64,000 nt of DNA from Silene latifolia (GCF_048544455.1 NC_133526.1:450001-514000); one strand, 5' to 3'. Shown: positions 35,483 to 47,310, numbered from the stretch's first letter. Notes: generated by a model from the letters alone, not told the origin. Program-made: numbers and translations.

Positions 35483-36597
35483 TTGAAGAACAACATATCC
35501 TAAAGAAATGTTAAGGCTAATTATATGCATCATGTTGTGTTAATATTCATCATGCATAGGTAGACCTGTCAAAATTCGACCCGACCCGACCCGTTTTTTT
35601 AGGGTTACAAACCCGGTTTTTTCGACCCGCGACCCGTTTGACCCGAACCCGAAATGACCCGTTATTTTAGGGTCGAGACCCGACCCGAACGGGTCGACCC
35701 GTTGGGTCAAAGGTAAATCAAGAATTTTATTAAAATATTAATATTTATATATTATATTTGAAAATTTAGTTAAAAAAATAATTTTTTTATTAATTAAAAA
35801 TACAAAAACAACTAAAAAGTTAATTTTATATAACTTTTATAATATTTAATGATAAAATAATTATTAAAAAAACTTTATTTTAATAATTATGTCAATATAA
35901 TTAATGTAAACGTTGAATATGATTAAAATATTAATTTTAAATATGATTTACATTTTAAAAAAATATTTTTTTAATTAAAAAAATCGTTTAAAAAAGACGT
36001 TAGAGATTATTTCTTGACCCGTATTCTGACCCTAACCCGTATAACCCGACCCGTATCTGACCCGACCCGTATTCGACCCGACCCGTATTCTGACCCGACC
36101 CGTATGACCCGACCCGGGACCCGACCCGCCCGACCCGTTTGACAGGTCTATGCATAGGCACATAGCTCCCTAGATCACCATTACCTTACTCCTTAGCCCT
36201 TTCCACCAGGGCTGAATGCTCGTGAATAACACCCGAGACCTCACTTCGTCAATCTTCATCCTTTCAAGAACAATGTAAGAAGTGAAGTATGATCCTATAT
36301 TGAAGCAATGAAGTATAAGCACAGATCATAACATTATGATATACGAAGTCCGTAATTGTAATCCATGTCAAGATTGAATGCAATGTTTGCAAATGTAATA
36401 ATGCGTAATATAATACAGTAACAGTCTGAATTATTATCAGCCTTTTACTCTATGAAGGCTGCTCTGGTGATTTTAACGAGTTCTTTATACAGAACACCCT
36501 TATAGTTAGAAGGATTCTCAGCACTAAGTACAGCTTTTGCAGGCTCTATGAAGCATTCCTTTCGCGGCTCAATGAAATAGGCTGAAGTTGTTCGAGA
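35483..36597. repeat. Segmental duplication, copy B
   Basis: Matches 11215-12151. It carries the hAT MITE at 35561-36150 and a deletion of about 410 bp relative to copy A, and continues into intact gene 2, so B is the parental locus of the 2-ODD exon. Confidence 0.85.
35561..36150. mobile_element. hAT MITE with empty site elsewhere in the window
   Basis: Perfect terminal inverted repeats TAGACCTGTCAAA / TTTGACAGGTCTA and the 8-bp repeat tgcatagg (35553-35560 and 36151-36158). The ends are rich in CGACCCG words and the centre is AT-rich. Copy A of the duplication shows the unoccupied site (catgcataggcacatag at about 11290). Confidence 0.92.
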
Positions 36598-37819
36598 TTT
36601 TACTGCATTTGTTACTACTCGGTGCTCCATGCTTCTCAGCTTTCCATTGCTAATAATCTGTAGAATTCATCATAGCAAGCTACTAAGAAAAAAAGATTTC
36701 AAAACATGACTCACATCCAGCAGACAAGTACAAGGCCAAGAACGGAACTTTTTTTTGCAAAATTGTCGTGATATGATTCAATTACCTGCAATTGGAGTCC
36801 AATGTTAACAACAAATGCATATGGAATAGGCTCTACACTTATCCATTCACCATTGTTGACAAACTGAAGTCCAGGAACATCTTCTTGAAGGAGTATAGTT
36901 ATGAGGTTAGGATCACAATGCTTTCCGGCACCTAAAGTTAGACTAGGATCGGGACATGGAGGGTAATGGTTCGCAACCAAAACTGGTTCTTGGCTCAGTT
37001 CTTTCGCGAAATATCCATGTTCAAGTCCTAGTCCTTCACTAATCAACTCTAGAAGTCTTGATCCCAGCTCCCTTACATTGACAACATAATTCCCAACAAC
37101 TTCCCTGAAAATCTTAGTGCAGTTTTCATTATGCTGTTATGCATCATCCGAAAACAATCAAGAAAGCGTACGTATGTGAATACCTGTATCTAAGAGGTTT
37201 TGAGGGCCAATACTGGATGCATTCTTCAAGAGGAGTGCATGAGTGTGTTGTAGCATCCCTCCAAAAATGGTGCGTTTCTTTATCATAGTCACTGCTACTT
37301 GTGAACAGGCTGAATTTCCGGCTTTGCTCTTCTAAACAAATTCTTGATTTCTCTTCTGAAGGAAGCTCGAAAAATTCTTTGAAGACACCTATTGCATCAT
37401 CCATTAATCTCCAAGGCACTCCATGATTAATCACCTGTTTAACTCCCACTTTCATGTGTTATACAAATATCAATGACTCCCTTAATTCATCATAAACAGA
37501 CCGTTTTTCAACGACCTATAAATAAGATTACATCGAAAATTGCATTGACAAACTGTACTGAGTTAACAAAAGAAGTGAAAACCTGGAAGAATCCAAAGTG
37601 TTGAGCAGCCTCAATGATCTGTTGAACTATTTCTTTGCGATGACTACTCTGTGACTTGGAGAGATCAATTACAGGAATATTTGGGACTGTCGGAACGACA
37701 TTGTCTCCTGGTCTTTTACCTGATGGAACGACATAACTTGCAGGAAATGTCTTGCCGTCTGCCCAGGTAGATACATGCTTCTCGATTATTTGATTCATAC
37801 CACCAGACAGTGCAACCAA
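36445..37819 (-). CDS. 2-oxoglutarate/Fe(II)-dependent dioxygenase, H6H-like (gene 2)
   Basis: Four exons on the minus strand: 37819-37583, 37434-37184, 37104-36786 and 36657-36445, all GT-AG and in phase, giving 339 residues. The N-terminal DIOX_N domain has VPNIPVIDLSKSQ and FGFFQ/VINHGVP. The catalytic domain has NHYPPCPDPSLTLG, the iron ligands H225-x-D227 (KHCDPN) and H281 (EHRVV), and R291 (SRTTSAYF) with Thr in place of the usual Ser of RxS, a change often seen in this group. FWRDATTH is typical of hyoscyamine 6-hydroxylase-like enzymes. Likely a cytosolic oxygenase of specialised metabolism; the substrate is unknown. The ATG at 37819 is used; a second in-frame Met is residue 8. The last exon was copied to 11999-12151, and exon 3 has a relic at 6244-6400. 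Confidence 0.9.
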
Positions 37820-38287
37820 GTTCCAAATGCCACAAAAAATGAAGCTAGTTAGGTGACTTTGATCTTAATTTACATCAATAATTACGACAAATGCTCCTAA
37901 TAAAATATTATAGTCTGAAATGGAGTACTAATGCTGATGGAGTACTAATGTGGTATACTATTAGTTTATAATTTTATATGATGGTGATTGTTAAAATCTT
38001 TAATTAATCTCAAATATCACTATCAGCTTACATTATTTAGGAATCAAGTATATGCCAAGCAACACATCTTTGTCTACACTGTTTCTAGGCATCGAGATAA
38101 CATACCTCGGTACCTCCAACGCCTTACCATGCTGTTACTCAGTTATACTGTTCTGACAGAAGGCTTGGAACATATTTGAGAATTGAGATAAATAAACATG
38201 TACAGAATGCAAATTTGCTGACAGGACATGTAAATCATTCATTTACTCCACTAAATTAGCTGGAAATTCCGAGAAGTCTTCCAAATC

Positions 38288-39820
38288 TCATATGGCTTCA
38301 AGAAGTTTGGCTCGTATAGATGCAGCACATGCCATTTTATTAATGCTGCAAAACCACAAGATAATGCATTATATTTCAGCCATCTGTTAGCAGCGGGTTT
38401 TGTATGAGACGGACTCACATGTAACCTACCGCAATTGAGTATCCCCACCGAAAGAGGACTGCTCAGTTATGAACTCAGGGGCAACTTCTTGTAAGAGCTT
38501 AAGTTGCTCCTCGACTTCTTCTGCAAACAAAGAGGTTACAATAATCTTGGATTTGAGCCATTTGCAGAAGGAATAAAAGTTATTCAAGACCCTACCGCCT
38601 ACCTTTATCGACAATGTCCAAAATGGCCTGTAATTAATTTCTGGATAAGCTCCTGTTTTGTCATCACCGTTCGCCTGATAGACTGAAACAGTAGTTGAAT
38701 CATGTCAAAGAGTTTAGGAGCACCGGCCATCAACTGTTGTCGCTTTCGTGCATGTAACACAATTGGGTCCTGCTCTTCTAATATCCTCTGCTCTTTCTCC
38801 ATTAACTGCAAGATACTCCCCTACTTAAAGTCTTAATGTTTCAGAAACTGAAAACAAATGGATTAGGACAAATTCCACTTACTGAATGTAACAAGTTCCC
38901 TGGAAGTACTGCCAGCAGATCCTTAGGAATGGCAGAATTTCGGACTTGAACAACAATTTCCTTGTCATTATCACCATTTTCTTCAAATCTCAAAGCCCTA
39001 CGCTTTGCTGACTTGAAAGCACTGTCATATGTGCTAAGAGAACGCTTTGGTGTTCGCAATGCAGGTGTTGCAGGCATTACATCAGTATCAATAGTAGTCT
39101 CCTTCATGGGAGTTTCTGGCAAAGGCACAACTGAACAAAGTTCGGATACTGGACCTCTAACAGTCCTAGATGAGAACCGCCTCTTAAAGGAGGGACCCGC
39201 AAGTGTTATTATTCCCGGTAAGACTGAGGATTGATTCATCCTTGTCTCATCAGGTTCTTGTTTCGGCATGTAGAACAGCTCAGGAAGTTCTCCCTCCGGC
39301 ACATCATCACGCTGACAGCAAACATACAGTCCAAGTGAGAAAACTAAATTCTGAATTTGTTTAATAGGCGAAGATCAATTTATACCTCAGGATGAGTCGT
39401 AGCATAATCAATGATTCGCGAGTGAAAGATCCCCTTCAAACAGGAATATCTGCCACTTCCTTTCGCATTAACCTGTAAAGAAACGAGGAGGTCCTCCTTG
39501 ATACAACCCGTCTCTTCATCCTGCACACGGATTTTCTTAACAGCAATAATATCCGGGACTATATACTTCAATTGCGCCAACTGATGCAACATAAACCTCC
39601 TACATTATATAATGCAAACCAGAAATCACAAACAGGCAAATTAAAGCACTTATACTGTAATTCAATCTCATTTCAGAATCATAAATCAGTGAATTGGTAC
39701 CTGTCTGTCAAAGACTCGATATTTCGACTAAGCTTGGAAAGTGTTGCAGGAAGTCGTTTCAGTCGAAAAAGACGAATTGAACTAACCATTGCATCGAAAA
39801 ACTCACATAACATTTCATAC
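38288..39820 (-). pseudogene. CDT1: CDT1-like DNA replication licensing gene, 5'-truncated and frameshifted
   Basis: Six exons can be read on the minus strand: 39820-39701, 39599-39386, 39311-38883, 38805-38603, 38520-38430 and 38345-38288. They give the geminin-binding CDT1 fold (YEMLCEFFDAMVSSIRLFRL, LTDRRFMLHQLAQLKYIV, FHSRIIDYATTHPE), a middle linker (LPETPMKETTI, ATPALRTPKR) and the C-terminal winged helix (RRTVMTKQELIQKL, EVEEQLKLLQEVAPEFI, INKMACAASIRAKLLEAI). CDT1 loads MCM helicase at origins. The N-terminal exon, which in plants carries CDK and PCNA-interaction motifs, is absent from the 0.9 kb upstream, although the first exon keeps an acceptor site. Exon 38805-38603 has one base too many near 38630: the frame of KQELIQKLI does not reach ILDIVDK. 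Splice sites are otherwise sound. Probably a non-functional or dominant-fragment paralogue, unless the base is an assembly error. Confidence 0.8.
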
Positions 39821-40825
39821 CTATCATTATCCATAAAATCAATTAGCAGACAAAGATAAAAAAATATACTTGCAAAATTTTAAGCTAATCAAACGTATGT
39901 TATAAATTAACAGGCGCAAATGTGCAATCAAGTGGCGGAATTAGGAAGGTTAGCAGGAGTAATCGCGACAATGTAAGAACCAAAGAAGAGGAACAAATGT
40001 AAAAGTCGAGTAATTCGCGTACGATTAATGTGTGTATTGCATTACCATTTACCACAGGTCCATATCGAGTCCATATATACATACAATGGGTGGGTGATGT
40101 TGCCTGTATATTCTATAGACGGAAATAAATTATTTACAACGGACACTTACTATAACTAATTACAACGGACACTTACCTTAATAAGATTATACTACAACCA
40201 ATTCTACTAATTTACACCTAGTCTCAATTACTTATTTACTTTTTTTAGACGGAAATAAATCATTTATGGTGGAGACTTACCTTTTTAAGATTATAACAAC
40301 ACTTACTATAACTAATTTTAATTATTTATTCCGTCTCAATTTTATTTACTTTTTCATCCTCAAGTAAATAAATAATCAGGACGAATAGAATATCAAACCC
40401 TAAAAAATACAGAGTATAAAACTTGAGAATACTAATAAAGCATCGTACATTTGAGATTTTGAGGTAACAATGTAGGTGAGATGACGGATCTCTTAATATC
40501 CACAAACAATGACCCCACCAGTATAAGCTGATTAGGTTTCAGGAATTGGGTTCGGGATGGCGGAATGTGGGGCCGGTCCGGAGTAACGATAACGGGGCCA
40601 ACAAGTGAGTGATTTTTAACCGGATAGGATTAATTTTAGAATTTAGAAGGATTAATGAAGAAAGTGGAGGTTGTTATTTATGCGCGAAAGTGGTTTAAAG
40701 TGGCCCATGGGAATTGGCGGTAATTGTTATTGGGCTTATTTGTTGGGCCAGACTATATGGGTGGATTCAAGTATGTGGGTATCTCTTGAGTTTGGTCTGG
40801 TTGTCCTACTACAATTCGCCCTTCT
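39821..40825. other. Region upstream of the CDT1-like copy
   Basis: No CDT1 first exon and no other gene seen. Contains an imperfect repeat (cttactataactaattacaacg, cut here to its sense) and words such as gacggaaataaat at about 40118 and 40248. Short frames at 40671-40950 are unlikely to code. Confidence 0.5.
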
Positions 40826-40841
40826 ACAAATTGTTCAATGT

Positions 40842-40872
40842 TTGCACCAAAAAAAAAAAAAAAAAAAAAAGA
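40842..40872 (+). mobile_element. Minimal retroposition: poly(A) tract with 16-bp target repeat
   Basis: acaaattgttcaatgt occurs at 40826-40841 and again at 40873-40888. Between them are only ttgcacc and a run of more than 20 A followed by ga. This is the signature of L1-driven insertion cut off almost completely at its 5' end. Confidence 0.85.
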
Positions 40873-41103
40873 ACAAATTGTTCAATGTGGCGGTGGTTGC
40901 TGCTAAATATCGTCGATATTAATAAAGTTTCAGCTTTGTCCCTTTCATAATCCTCTAACATTTATATACTTGTTGAATAAGCTTTCCTTTAAAATCCATC
41001 TAACTAAATAAAAAAGACAAATGAATATTTCTCATTAAACTATTATCCTTTCATTAAATATGATTTATTTATTTTTTTAGAAAAACAATATGATTTTTTT
41101 AAA

Positions 41104-41275
41104 AAAATTTAAATTACTAGAATCAATGCGGACTATAGTAGTAAAATCCATTGGTAATGCCTCCAGCCATCTACAAGTACCAACCGACCATGGCCGACAA
41201 TGAGCCATCTCATGAGCTACCCTATTATCGTCTCTTTGAATCCAACTAAAAGCAACACTATCAAAACAATTACAA
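41104..41275 (-). mobile_element. LINE 3' remnant (RNase H end)
   Basis: The minus strand reads VAFSWIQRDDNRVAHEMAHC and then RWLEALPMDF, the C-terminus of an L1-type RNase H; compare RHVNRNCNRVAHGLAHFS in the copy ending at 47.1 kb. A T-rich stretch below 41104 would be the tail. Confidence 0.7.
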
Positions 41276-41507
41276 GATTATATATAAAAATGTCATCATA
41301 AATTAAATAAACACTACGTACCATTGCGCGGTTTAGATTAGAGTCGGGTTACTTGGTAGAGCCACAAAGACCATATAATCTCATATTCTCATGCAAGAGT
41401 AGTGTCTAGTGACTCTAAAGCTAAACTCATTTTATTAGCATTGAATGAATAACATTTTTATTAAAAATAAAAGACCGTTTTACAAATATACAATACTTCG
41501 TATATAG

Positions 41508-41710
41508 CAAGTCTTTCATGTGACGGGCATATCCGTCACAAGCTTGTGAATTGTGACGGGTCAACTATTACTCATGTTGGTAGATAAGACAAAATAGATT
41601 GCTATTTACTAGGCACTCTATTTTTGTCTTATCTACCCCACATGGATAATATTTAACCCGTCACAATTTTATAAGCATTGTGATGAATATGTCACAAATA
41701 AAAATTTGTG
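41508..41710. mobile_element. MITE related to the 3193 family
   Basis: Contains gtgacgggcatatccgtcac near the left end and cgtcacaattt ... gtcacaaataaaaatttgtg at the right, with tatata-like flanks on both sides. A shortened relative is at about 42258-42412 (cttatttgtgatgaacaata). Confidence 0.55.
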
Positions 41711-43015
41711 TTATATATAAAACCGTCTTATTCTATAATGCTACCAATTCAGTATTCTACTTGTAAAGTATTTCTTCTGTTTTTTTCAGTTGACTGAAGT
41801 AAGCACATTTAATGATCAGTCAAAGAGTATTTATTCTCAAGTGTCGACTTTTCATGCTTTGACTTTGACTTTGACTTAACTTTTGTACGTATACTGGCAT
41901 AATGCTACGGTGTAGTGTATAGTATATACACTACGTATCAACAATTTGTGTTTAATTAAGTTTATATATTGTCAAAGTCGATAACTCCTGAGACCAAAAA
42001 AAAAAAAAGTCGATAACTCCATATTTATTCTAGAAAAATATACCCAAATTATTAATGAAGAAATTAGTTGCAGTTAGTTTGACCTGCTCCGCTACTCGGT
42101 TTAAATATATTGTGATTTATCGTTAATTTGGAGGAAAAGAAATGGTTGAAACGTAAAAGATGATACAAAGTAAATACGCATACAAAAAACCATTATAGGC
42201 ATAATGGAGCTATGACGACCGTGATAAACCAATGAATGACGTGAAAATATACAAATAATTCTTATTTGTGATGAACAATACCGTCGCAAGCTTTGAAGCT
42301 TAACACGAGTGAAATAAAACTTACAAGGATAGATAAAAATGAGTAATTTGTGAGTTTTTAGATCACTCTAATTTTTATCTTATCTATCTATGTGGACAAG
42401 GGAGACTTGGTGAGAAATTGAGAATATCATATGGTAAATATGTAGTTGATGATTTTTCTCTAGCTTGAAAATAGATAAACTTGAAAGTTCTATCATGCAT
42501 GATGCGAATAAAATACCTCCTCGTATGCTACAACCTTAGAAAATTAAAACTAGTCCAAGTTGAGTACGTGATTATAAATTTCTTCATTGGCTAATCTTCT
42601 GTTATGAGCTTCTTGTCTTCTATTGAATAACTTTATTACAAGCTCACTTGAATTCCATCTAACATCAACAAATTAACTCTTATTTAATTCAGTTCAACTT
42701 TTTTCAACCGAAAAAAACAGGGTCGACTTAACCCCAATATAAGTTGAAGTCGGCTAACATGAATCATCATTCAAATTTATATAGATTTGAAATCGTCAAT
42801 ACAGTTAAGGTAAATAAACAAAAGAAAAGCTCACTACAATTCCATTTCAAAGAAATATTTTTGCCTTTAATTACTTTTATAGGCACGTGTTTCCACTAGA
42901 TTGTTACGATCTTTTCCTCCTTTACATCCATTTTTTTACCTTTTACATCCTTTGTAAAGAGTACTTCGATCTGTATAATGGGAATGTGGAATGAAAAGAG
43001 TAAATTTGCATAATA

Positions 43016-43224
43016 CTCCCCCCGTCCCGGTCAATTGTTGTCCTTTCGTTTTGGCACAAAGACCAAGAAATGAGGAAAAGACCAATAACTAAATTACAAG
43101 TGGAACAAATTGAATGAGAATGATCAAATTAATCATCAAGTTCATTCTTAAAATAGAAAGGACAACAAATGACTGAGACACCCAAAAAATGAAAAAGGAC
43201 AACAAATGACCGGGACAGAGGGAG
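43016..43224. mobile_element. Stowaway MITE
   Basis: CTCCCCCCGTCCCGGTCA and TGACCGGGACAGAGGGAG are inverted repeats flanked by TA; 209 bp; the interior includes ttgttgtcctttcgttttgg. Confidence 0.88.
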
Positions 43225-43799
43225 TACATGACATGGTTATCGATCAGCTATCATCCATGAACAATTGAACATTAATTAATTAGGAAGTACATACACATTT
43301 GGAGTGATTGAGCTCAACAACCAGATCTCGTGTTTGACTATTAATTTGATCAAGAGCAAGGAAAATATAATAATGCAATAATATTAAAACTTAAACTACA
43401 TGTGATTAAGACATAATTAACTCTTTGTGATATGTGGATATATAACGTATATATAAAACATACTCCATTGCCTGCATGCATGAAATAGCGAAATCAGGAT
43501 TTAACATTAGCAAACCGGGAAAACGTTTCAGAGGGAGCAAAGCACTCGTATACTCCTATTTTGTTGTCCAAATACTACGTACGATCTTATTCTTGATCGA
43601 AAAAATAATATCTACATCGTTCATGCATGTGTTGTGGACTTGTGGGTTTTGATGGAATATGCCAAACGAGAAGGAATTGTCTACAACTTATCTTTAATAC
43701 TAAAAACAATAGGTTTGCCACGTGAAAACAATAGGTCTGATTTTTGAAATGTTAAAACGATAAATTGTAGACGTAATTAATTAATCAATTAACGAAATT

Positions 43800-44698
43800 T
43801 ATTTTCGCAGTACGATTTTTACTCATTACAGTACTTTTTACACCAAACTTTCCATTTATGTACCCTTACTAAACAAACATCAAACCTAATTCTCCCAATT
43901 TTCTCTCTACCCTCCCTTGAAGCCTTAACCTTCTTTAACCCCCATAAAAATTTCAATTATGAACGATTATTCGAACGAAGAGCAAATATTAAATCCATTA
44001 ATCTTATAATAATAACATAAAGTCTCTTAAGAGACCGTCTCTCACTACATTAAATTGAGTTCTTATTACTTATTCTCATTTAATTAGGGTTTATGCCTAA
44101 ATTAAATGAGGGCTAATTAGTGTGGTATGGTGAGGTTTGTTGGTGGTGGTTTATGGCAAAGCGGCGCGCTGGTGTAATTTGACGGTGATACCAGCGTAGT
44201 ACATAATCTGGTTGTGTTTTATTTTTCAATGTACTATTGTACTGCACGTAATAATTTGTTTGATTTTCTATTTTTTTTACTCAAAGCTTTCTCAACCAAA
44301 AATACACATAGCTTCTCAATTCTCATCTATATAAGATATGGTATTCATGTTAGTACAATTGGCCATGAGTTCACTGCTTTATTAATGAAACCAATGACAT
44401 CAACAGAAGACTAGACCAAAAATGTAATGCATCAATATGTTTTTAATGTGGAAAAAAGTTGCCGATTCAATACCCACGGGGCTACAACCTAGCTGGCCGG
44501 CTAATCCCGTCTCCCAATCTTGACGACAACCGTCTAGATAGTGGCTTTGTGAAATTAGAGGGGAATGAATGTTTGAAATTAGAGAGAATAGATTAAGGTG
44601 AGAGATTAGAAAGATAAATTGGGGAGAAAATAAAAGGGGTATAATTGTCAATAGTGTACTGTGATGAGTAAAATGTGTACTGCGAAAATCATCACCCA
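43800..44698. mobile_element. Mutator-like non-autonomous element
   Basis: Inverted repeats about 100 bp long begin ttttcgcagtac at the left and end gtactgcgaaaa at the right. The flanks repeat ttaacgaaatt (43789-43799 and 44699-44709), an 11-bp match that fits a 9-11-bp MULE target repeat. No transposase is present. Confidence 0.7.
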
Positions 44699-44804
44699 TT
44701 AACGAAATTAATTAGTCTAATTCTTGAGATAGTTAATGATTAGTCATTAATAACTACTACATGAGTATATGTACATTAAAATTTCATAAGGAAAACATTT
44801 GTGT

Positions 44805-44867
44805 GCTTCAATTAGGGTATGATGTAAAAGAATTCATGCTTGTTTTACGTCATATCCTAATTAAAGC
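44805..44867. repeat. Hairpin with 25-bp arms next to LINE copy 1
   Basis: Left arm gcttcaattagggtatgatg then taaaa (44805-44829); right arm ttttacgtcatatcctaatt then aaagc (44843-44867). About 22 of 25 positions pair around a 13-nt loop. Confidence 0.85.
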
Positions 44868-44874
44868 TTGATTA

Positions 44875-47136
44875 TGTATATACGTCAGGGGAATCCCTTG
44901 TCCCCGTATCTCTTTATTTTATGTGCGGAAGTGCTCTCGAGTTTAATGCGCAAGGCGGTGGAGGAGAGAACGATACACGGCATTAAAATTGCTCATGAGG
45001 CGCCCATGATTTCTCACCTTTTGTTTGCAGAGGATAGCTTGTTTTTCATGAAGGCTAATGTTGCGGAAGTGCGTGTGGTGAAAGGTATACTCACTGCCTA
45101 TGAAAAAGCTTCGGGGCAGCAGGTAAACTTTGATAAAACAACAGCGTCCTTTAGCCGGGGTACTGCGGGTAATATAAAGGAGCTGGTTGCGCAGGAATTG
45201 GGGGTTCGGGTTGTTGATAATCCGGGTAAATATCTGGGTCTCTCAACTGTTATTGGCCACTCTAAACAAGCTCTTACTGCGTTACTTCGAGACAAGTTAA
45301 GTAAGAAATTGCAAGGATGGCGAGGGATGTTACTTTCGAAGGCCGGTAGAGAAGTGTTGATAAAGGCAGTTGCCCAATCAATCTCTACATATGCGATGAG
45401 TGTCTTCAAACTCCCGAGTAATTTTTGTGAGGAATTGCGGTCCTTGGTCTCGAATTTCTGGTGGGGTACAAATAATGGGAAAAAGAAAATCCCCTAGATT
45501 GCGTGGCACAAGCTTTGTAGGTCGAAGATGATGGGAGGGCTTGGCTTTCGAGACTTCCACAAATTTAATATGGCTATGCTCGGGAAACAAGCATGGAGGT
45601 TAGTGACTGAGACGGATTCTCTTTTGGCACGGCTCTTAAGGGCAAAATACTATAGTGGCAAATCGTTCATGAGAGCGGAGTTGGGTCGTAATCCGAGCTA
45701 TACATGGAAGGGCATTTGGGAGGCGAAAGGGGTGGTGATGAGAGGGGGTATTCGAAGGGTGGGAAATGGGCAGGGAACGAAGGTTTGGGGTGATCCTTGG
45801 ATAAGAAGCTCAAATTCGGGTCATGTGTTGTCTCCTAGGGTGGCAGGACAGGAAGATATGGTGGTAGCTGAATTGTTTCGCGCTGATGGGTCGGGTTGGG
45901 ATAGACACAAGGTACGCTCTATTTTCTTACCTTTTGAACAGGACACGATCTTGAGTATGCGTGTTAGCAGTGTGAGGATGGAGGATACATGGTGTTGGAG
46001 GATGGAGAAAGACGGGAACTACTCTGTTCGCTCTACTTATCGGCTGCTCATGAATGGGGAAGGAGGGGAGCAGGGACCGTCTGACTACACACGTGAAAAG
46101 TGGTTGTGGAAGGGGATTTGGAGTGCGGATGTTTTACCCCGTGTTAAGAGCTTCTTTTGGCAGCTATGCAATGATTCAATTCCCACAAAAAGCAATTTAG
46201 CAAGAAGAGTACAAAGTATTGACCCGGTTTGTCCGGTTTGCAGGTGTGAGGTCGAGACTTGCCTTCATCTTGTTAAGGGATGTGGTTGGGTGGGTGGGTT
46301 TTGGGATGGGTTGGGTGTGGAGCCAAAGATGGAAGACGGGCATGAGCGGGTGAGGGAGTGGGTGGAAGATGTGTGGAGGGAGATGGGGGTAGAGGAGAGA
46401 GGGAAGCTCATGATGGGGTGTTGGGCTATTTGGGAAGCTCGGAACAATTGGGTGTTTGAGGAGCGCCGGGTGAATGCGTGGGATGTGGTTCGTAGGGTGG
46501 AAGATTTGATGGCGGAGATGAAGGACGTGAACATGACTGATGGGGGTCAAAAGTTAGACGTAGGTGTTAGGGAAGGGTCTGGTATGGGGGTGCTTAGTCG
46601 TGGCAGGGGAGTCGAAGGGAGTAGTAGGGGAAGCCTTGGTGAGGGGTGTATGAGGATCATGTGTGACGCAGGGGTTAAGGAAGGATGGGGTATGGGGTTA
46701 GGGGTAGCGTGTTGGGGCAGAGATGGCGAGGTGCAATGGGCTATGGCGGAAAGACGAAGAGGGATGGTGGAGGTGGAAGAAGCTGAGGCTGAAGCCGTGT
46801 TGGAAGGGATGAAGGAAGCCGCGAAGAGGGGAGTACGTAAGCTGTGGGTAGAGAGCGATTGCAAAACCGTCATTGAATGCTTGCAAGATGGAAGATCGGG
46901 ACGAAGCTACCTCTTTTTGATCGTGGAGGAGATCAGAAGACTTAGGGGACGCTTTGATTGTGTTGTGTGGCGACATGTTAATCGTAATTGTAATCGAGTA
47001 GCACATGGCTTAGCTCATTTCTCTAATTCGGCCGATGGTAGGACAGTTTGGGAAGCTTGCCTTCCGTGTAATTTGCTTTCGTTGAATATGGAAATCTAAT
47101 TCCCTTTGGGGACTTCAAAAAAAAAAAAAAAAATTG
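44875..47136 (+). mobile_element. L1-type LINE, 5'-truncated (copy 1)
   Basis: Begins inside the reverse transcriptase at RQGNPLSPYLFILCAEVLSS and runs to a poly(A) at about 47118-47135. Domains in order: late reverse transcriptase (catalytic box changed to FAEDS from FADDS), thumb with LSKAGREVLIKAVAQ, zf-RVT domain with LPRVKSFFWQLCNDSIPTK and a CPVCRCEVETCLH knuckle, and RNase H with CDAG, EAEAEAVLEGM, VESDCKTVIECL and NRVAHGLAHFS. A single stop at 45495-45497 divides it into frames of 209 and 523 residues. Endonuclease and ORF1 are lost by 5' truncation. No convincing target repeat was found. Confidence 0.92.
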
Positions 47137-47281
47137 CGGATAAAAGCTTAGCTTGGCTTGGTAAGTTAATTGGTTTAAGTCGGAATTTACTCTCAAGTTA
47201 ATTGGCAAAGTCACGGAGTAGTATATAGCGGTGGATATGAGAAGGTCAAGGGAGTCAAATTCGTTCCGAGTATATAAATAA

Positions 47282-47310
47282 CTAGGTTTGGTGCCCGGCT
47301 TCGCCCGGGC
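47282..47310 (-). mobile_element. Helitron 3' terminus (minus orientation)
   Basis: On the minus strand: stem GCCCGG / CCGGGC (47293-47310), short spacer, CTAG (47282-47285), then T. The body would run right, into the low-complexity DNA up to about 48 kb. Confidence 0.65.

Noticed and set aside
1372-39820. A specialised-metabolism gene cluster (2-ODDs plus transporter plus ERF)
   Set aside because: No scaffold-forming enzyme is present, distances are large, the genes are from families scattered all over plant genomes, and no shared promoter elements were found except the duplicated 2-ODD block.
46197-47006. Long minus-strand open frames rich in Ser, Pro and His
   Set aside because: Antisense shadows of the GC-rich zf-RVT and RNase H part of LINE copy 1.
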